Position numbers and translations under genes: made by a program
DNA from: Winogradskyella helgolandensis
GTDB lineage: Bacteria > Bacteroidota > Bacteroidia > Flavobacteriales > Flavobacteriaceae
NCBI RefSeq assembly: GCF_013404085.1
Contig: NZ_JABFHO010000001.1
Span: forward strand, 372,001-436,000
DNA length: 64,000 nucleotides
Reading direction: 5' to 3'
Part shown: positions 61,901-64,000 of the stretch, in pieces
Layout of the letters: the number at the start of each line of letters is the position of its first letter
Position numbering within the stretch: the first letter of the stretch is position 1
Notes under the pieces: generated by a model
Told to the model about the DNA's origin: nothing
The model's input: only the letters and a program-made list of their open reading frames with translations
Database searches by the model: none

Positions 61901-63346
61901 GACGTAATACGTGTTGTTCGTTGCTACCAATTTAACATCATGCTTTCTTGAAAACCCAATCAAAACAGGATTTACACGATTTTCATCTTCCTGATTGTGA
62001 CGCATTAATTCTATATACAAATCATCTTGAAAGGTTTCTTTCCACCATAACAAGGCTTCTTCAGCTTGAATTTCTCCAACATTTAATACCTTACTTGGTA
62101 CTTCACCATACAGATTTCCTGTAAGGCAGATTAAATCTTCTTTGTATTGCTCAATCAGTTTTTTATCAATTCTCGGTACGTAATAAAATCCATCGGTAAA
62201 GGCTGCTGAAGATAATTTTGCCAAATTATGATAGCCCTTTTTATTCTTAGCCATTAAGACAATTTGATACCCATTATCTTTTCGGGTTTTGTCTGCATGG
62301 TTTTCACATACAAAAAACTCACAACCAATAATTGGTTTTATGATTTTACCTTTCTTTTCTAATCCCGCTTCCTCTGCCTGTTTATGTTGTGATTTAACTC
62401 CTTTGTTATGATTGGAAACTGCCGTTACAAAGTGAAAGGCTCCCATCATATTTCCATGATCCGTCATCGCAACAGCTGGCATATTTTCTCTGGCTGCTGC
62501 AGCAACTAAATCTTTAACACTAATGGTGGATTGAAGAATGGAATATTGTGAATGATTATGTAAATGGGCAAAATCGACATCTTTTATTTGTGATGCCGCT
62601 TCTTTATCTACTACTGTTGGTGTGGCTTGTTCTTTTTGAAGTCGTGCGTTAATTTTAGCACTTTCCTTCTTAAGATTTATATGTTTTAAACCAATGAGTT
62701 GGATTTCTGCAGGGTTTTCTTGCGTGAAATTCTCAAAATATTCTGGCTCTACATCTAACTGCTCTTTGGTGTATTGTTTACGTCTTATTAATTCTAAAAA
62801 ACAACGTGTCGTTGCTTCAACATCGGCTGTGGCATTGTGTGCTTCAGAAAAGGGTTTATTAAATAAATACTCATGTAACTCCGTTAAGGTTGGTAATTTA
62901 AACTTTCCATAACGTCCACCTGGTAATTGACACAAGGTTGCTGTGTGCTCGGTACAAGTATCTAAAACGGGTAATTCTTGAAGTGGATTTGTAACGTTTT
63001 CACGTACAAATTCTGCACCCATAATATTTAAATCGAACTTTACATTTTGCCCGACAACAAATTTAGTTTTAGCCAAAGCCGCATTAAATTTCTCTAAAAC
63101 TTCAGAAAGTGGAATGCCTTGTTCTTGGGCTAATTCGGTTGAAATACCATGGATTTTTTCAGCATCATAAGGAATATTGAACCCATCCGGTTGTACCAAA
63201 TAATCTTCATGCTCAATACAATTCCCCATACCATCGTGCAATTGCCACGCAATTTGAATACATCTTGGCCAATTGTCAGTATCTGTAATTGGTGCATCCC
63301 AACGTTTTGGTAATCCTGTGGTTTCGGTATCGAATATTAAGTACAT
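58967..63346 (-). CDS. dnaE: DNA polymerase III alpha subunit with fused 3'-5' exonuclease
   Basis: 1459 residues, about 300 longer than E. coli DnaE. Residues 1-200 are a DEDDh proofreading exonuclease (FDTETTG with Asp6/Glu8; LPVLDTC; HNATADVEATTR). A linker leads to the PHP domain (FAHLHNHSQYSIL, MTDHGNMMGAFHF) and a C-family polymerase core with active-site Asp residues in SMPDIDIDFDDEGRG. Helix-hairpin-helix and OB-fold regions (VTFGGVVTDVQHRVS) close the protein. This is the main replicative polymerase; the fusion makes a separate DnaQ partly redundant, as known in flavobacteria. Monocistronic here. Confidence 0.96.
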   Translation of the reverse strand: MYLIFDTETTGLPKRWDAPITDTDNWPRCIQIAWQLHDGMGNCIEHEDYLVQPDGFNIPYDAEKIHGISTELAQEQGIPLSEVLEKFNAALAKTKFVVGQNVKFDLNIMGAEFVRENVTNPLQELPVLDTCTEHTATLCQLPGGRYGKFKLPTLTELHEYLFNKPFSEAHNATADVEATTRCFLELIRRKQYTKEQLDVEPEYFENFTQENPAEIQLIGLKHINLKKESAKINARLQKEQATPTVVDKEAASQIKDVDFAHLHNHSQYSILQSTISVKDLVAAAARENMPAVAMTDHGNMMGAFHFVTAVSNHNKGVKSQHKQAEEAGLEKKGKIIKPIIGCEFFVCENHADKTRKDNGYQIVLMAKNKKGYHNLAKLSSAAFTDGFYYVPRIDKKLIEQYKEDLICLTGNLYGEVPSKVLNVGEIQAEEALLWWKETFQDDLYIELMRHNQEDENRVNPVLIGFSRKHDVKLVATNNTYYVDQENANAHDILLCVKDGEKQATPIGRGRGYRYGLPNQEYYFKSSEEMKALFRDVPEAIVNIQEVVDKIEPYELARAVLLPAFDIPEEFKFEEDLADSGKRGENAFLRHLTYKGAKIRYGEITPAIEERLDFELSVIEKTGYPGYFLIVEDFIREARKMDVSVGPGRGSAAGSVVAYCLWITNIDPIKYDLLFERFLNPDRVSMPDIDIDFDDEGRGRVMQYVIDKYGSNQVAQIITYGTMAAKSSIRDTARVLDLPLNEADHIAKLIPLMSKLGKIFGLSEKELASKFRAEDLEKINELLNISDGDDLQAETINQARILEGSVRNTGIHACGVIITPGDITNYVPVALAKDSDLYVTQFDNSVVEDAGLLKMDFLGLKTLTLIKDTVKLVKAKHDILLDPENFPLDDVPTYELFQRGETVGVFQYESPGMQKHMKNLKPTVFDDLIAMNALYRPGPMEYIPSFIARKHGDEEIVYDLPEMEEYLKETYGITVYQEQVMLLSQKLADFTKGEADVLRKAMGKKQIAVLDKMKPKFIEQASAKGLDAKKLEKIWKDWEAFASYAFNKSHSTCYAWIAYQTAYLKAHYPAEYMAAVLSNNMNDIKSVTFFMEECKRMRLPVLGPDVNESFYKFSVNKDNAVRFGMGAIKGVGHGAVQTIVDNRKEDGNYKSIFDFAKRIDLRAANKRAFEGLANAGGFDCWADTHRAQYFADEGDGVSFLEKAVKYGAKHQENENSAQVSLFGAASDVQIAEPVVPPCEDWGTMEKLSREREVVGIYISGHPLDDFNIEMKTFCNGVVAHFNDLESIVNKEVTFGGVVTDVQHRVSKQGKGWAIFTIEDYTDSFEFRIFGEDYLKFRHFFVINSFVYVRAFVREGWVNRDTGKKGDPRIQFNSFQLLHDVMDTYAKKLSIQLNIKDLERETVSVLYDLIKFHEGNQTLNFVVYDNAEKIKVQMPSRKNKVKISQQLLNSLKEHDIMYKLN

Positions 63347-63520
63347 GCGTTGTTCTGTCGTTTATTATTAAATGGTGTATTTTACTGCAAGGTCACCAAA
63401 GCGTAAAACACTTATAATCAGCAAATATTACAATTATAGCTTTCAAAAAGTTAGCTTATAAAATTACATAGAATTTGAACTTTTCTCAAGTGAAATTACA
63501 AAGAGTTTTGAACATAAAAA

Positions 63521-63548
63521 AAAGCGTCACTCATAATGAGTAACGCTT
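63521..63548 (-). terminator. Terminator after the calcium-binding repeat gene
   Basis: 14-bp imperfect stem AAAGCGTCACTCAT / ATGAGTAACGCTTT preceded by an A run on the plus strand (T run on the minus), 24 bp after the stop at 63572. Confidence 0.8.
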
Positions 63549-63571
63549 TAATATTTTTATATAAGCTTTAT

Positions 63572-64000
63572 TTATGCTTGTAAATAATCTGGCACTCCGT
63601 CACCATCGGTATCGACAGCATCGTCAGGATTACCATCACCATTTGGATCTGCATTTTCGTTAATGGTTAACAATGTATCTCCATCATCATCATTATCTAA
63701 ATAATCGACATCTCCATCTCCATCTGTATCTGCAGGATTACCATCTGCATCTTTAGCTTCATATTGTGTTAATACACCATCACCATCATCGTCATTATCT
63801 AAATAATTTGGAATGCCATCACCATCTGTGTCATCATCTTCAAGATCATCATTTCCATTAAAATCTTCATAAGCATCTGGTACTCCATCTCCATCCGCAT
63901 CACCACAATCCAAACCATCTATTGCTGCCTGAATACTACCATCCACATCTCCACAAATTTCAATTTGCTCTTGTAAGTAAAGTAAATATTGTGCACATTT
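63572..64000 (-). CDS. Secreted-type calcium-binding repeat protein, C-terminal part
   Basis: The frame runs without a stop from the right edge (first codon in the window AAA, giving [18 protein letters not shown]) to TAA at 63572; the start is outside the window and the GTG at 63946 is not needed. The visible 142 residues are mostly Asp/Gly-rich thrombospondin type 3-like repeats ([31 protein letters not shown]), which bind Ca2+ in extracellular proteins. It ends [13 protein letters not shown] with no T9SS tail in this part. Probably the end of a large surface protein. Confidence 0.8.
   Translation of the reverse strand, partial: KCAQYLLYLQEQIEICGDVDGSIQAAIDGLDCGDADGDGVPDAYEDFNGNDDLEDDDTDGDGIPNYLDNDDDGDGVLTQYEAKDADGNPADTDGDGDVDYLDNDDDGDTLLTINENADPNGDGNPDDAVDTDGDGVPDYLQA

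Noticed and set aside
63572..63946. A complete 124-residue gene beginning at GTG 63946
   Set aside because: The frame stays open to the edge of the window, so this is the tail of a longer protein.

Overview
The window looks like a chromosomal segment of a member of the Flavobacteriaceae (Bacteroidota). It is AT-rich with few Shine-Dalgarno sequences. Three large secreted proteins carry type IX secretion (T9SS type A) C-terminal sorting tails, there are many Bacteroidota-type lipoproteins and TPR proteins, and DNA polymerase III alpha has a fused N-terminal proofreading exonuclease, an arrangement I know from flavobacteria. No ribosomal RNA, CRISPR array or prophage is visible; there is one tRNA (Asp).

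Layout. 0-3.4 kb: a truncated polysaccharide flippase and a divergent TPR/outer-membrane beta-barrel protein, probably polysaccharide export. 3.4-11.1 kb: an accessory island of small minus-strand genes separated by copies of a ~125-bp structured repeat. Each gene has the repeat at its 3' side, and the two ends of each unit are complementary to each other. This is the layout of integron gene cassettes and attC sites, but no integrase is present; a complete IS3-family element (8961-10262) sits in one unit. 11.3-13.9 kb: a T9SS-secreted protein. 14.2-20.8 kb: a tightly overlapping signalling operon with a REC protein, H-NOX heme/NO sensor, multi-PAS histidine kinase, FIST (NosP-like) sensor, second histidine kinase, Hpt protein and LytTR regulator. 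20.9-31.9 kb: MmcQ/YjbR protein, a T9SS beta-propeller and a beta-helix surface protein, and a run of small lipoproteins. 31.9-36.3 kb: ECF sigma factor, a membrane TPR protein (likely anti-sigma) and a periplasm-facing TPR-CHAT protease-like protein.

36.4-42.7 kb: housekeeping and envelope genes (DUF4230, cyclase-family hydrolase, hemW, ruvC, porin-like protein, flippase-like membrane protein plus GT2 glycosyltransferase). 42.8-47.2 kb: a BlaI/BlaR1(M56)-type regulatory operon with TonB-C-like domains and tandem palindromes upstream of blaI. 47.4-51.2 kb: DUF456 protein, a NarL-like response regulator with a TPR histidine kinase, and a 57-residue secreted peptide. 51.8-53.3 kb: tRNA-Asp, DUF58 protein, thioredoxin. 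53.6-57.0 kb: two Asp-nucleophile alpha/beta hydrolases, an SDR and a TetR regulator with two near-identical operator palindromes. 57.2-58.9 kb: SdpI-family protein and a second, isolated cassette-like unit carrying an SseB/TPR gene. 59-63.3 kb: dnaE. The window ends inside a calcium-binding (thrombospondin type 3-like) repeat protein.

The most unusual element is the integron-like cassette array. Next come the combined H-NOX and FIST sensor operon and the sigma/anti-sigma/CHAT locus.
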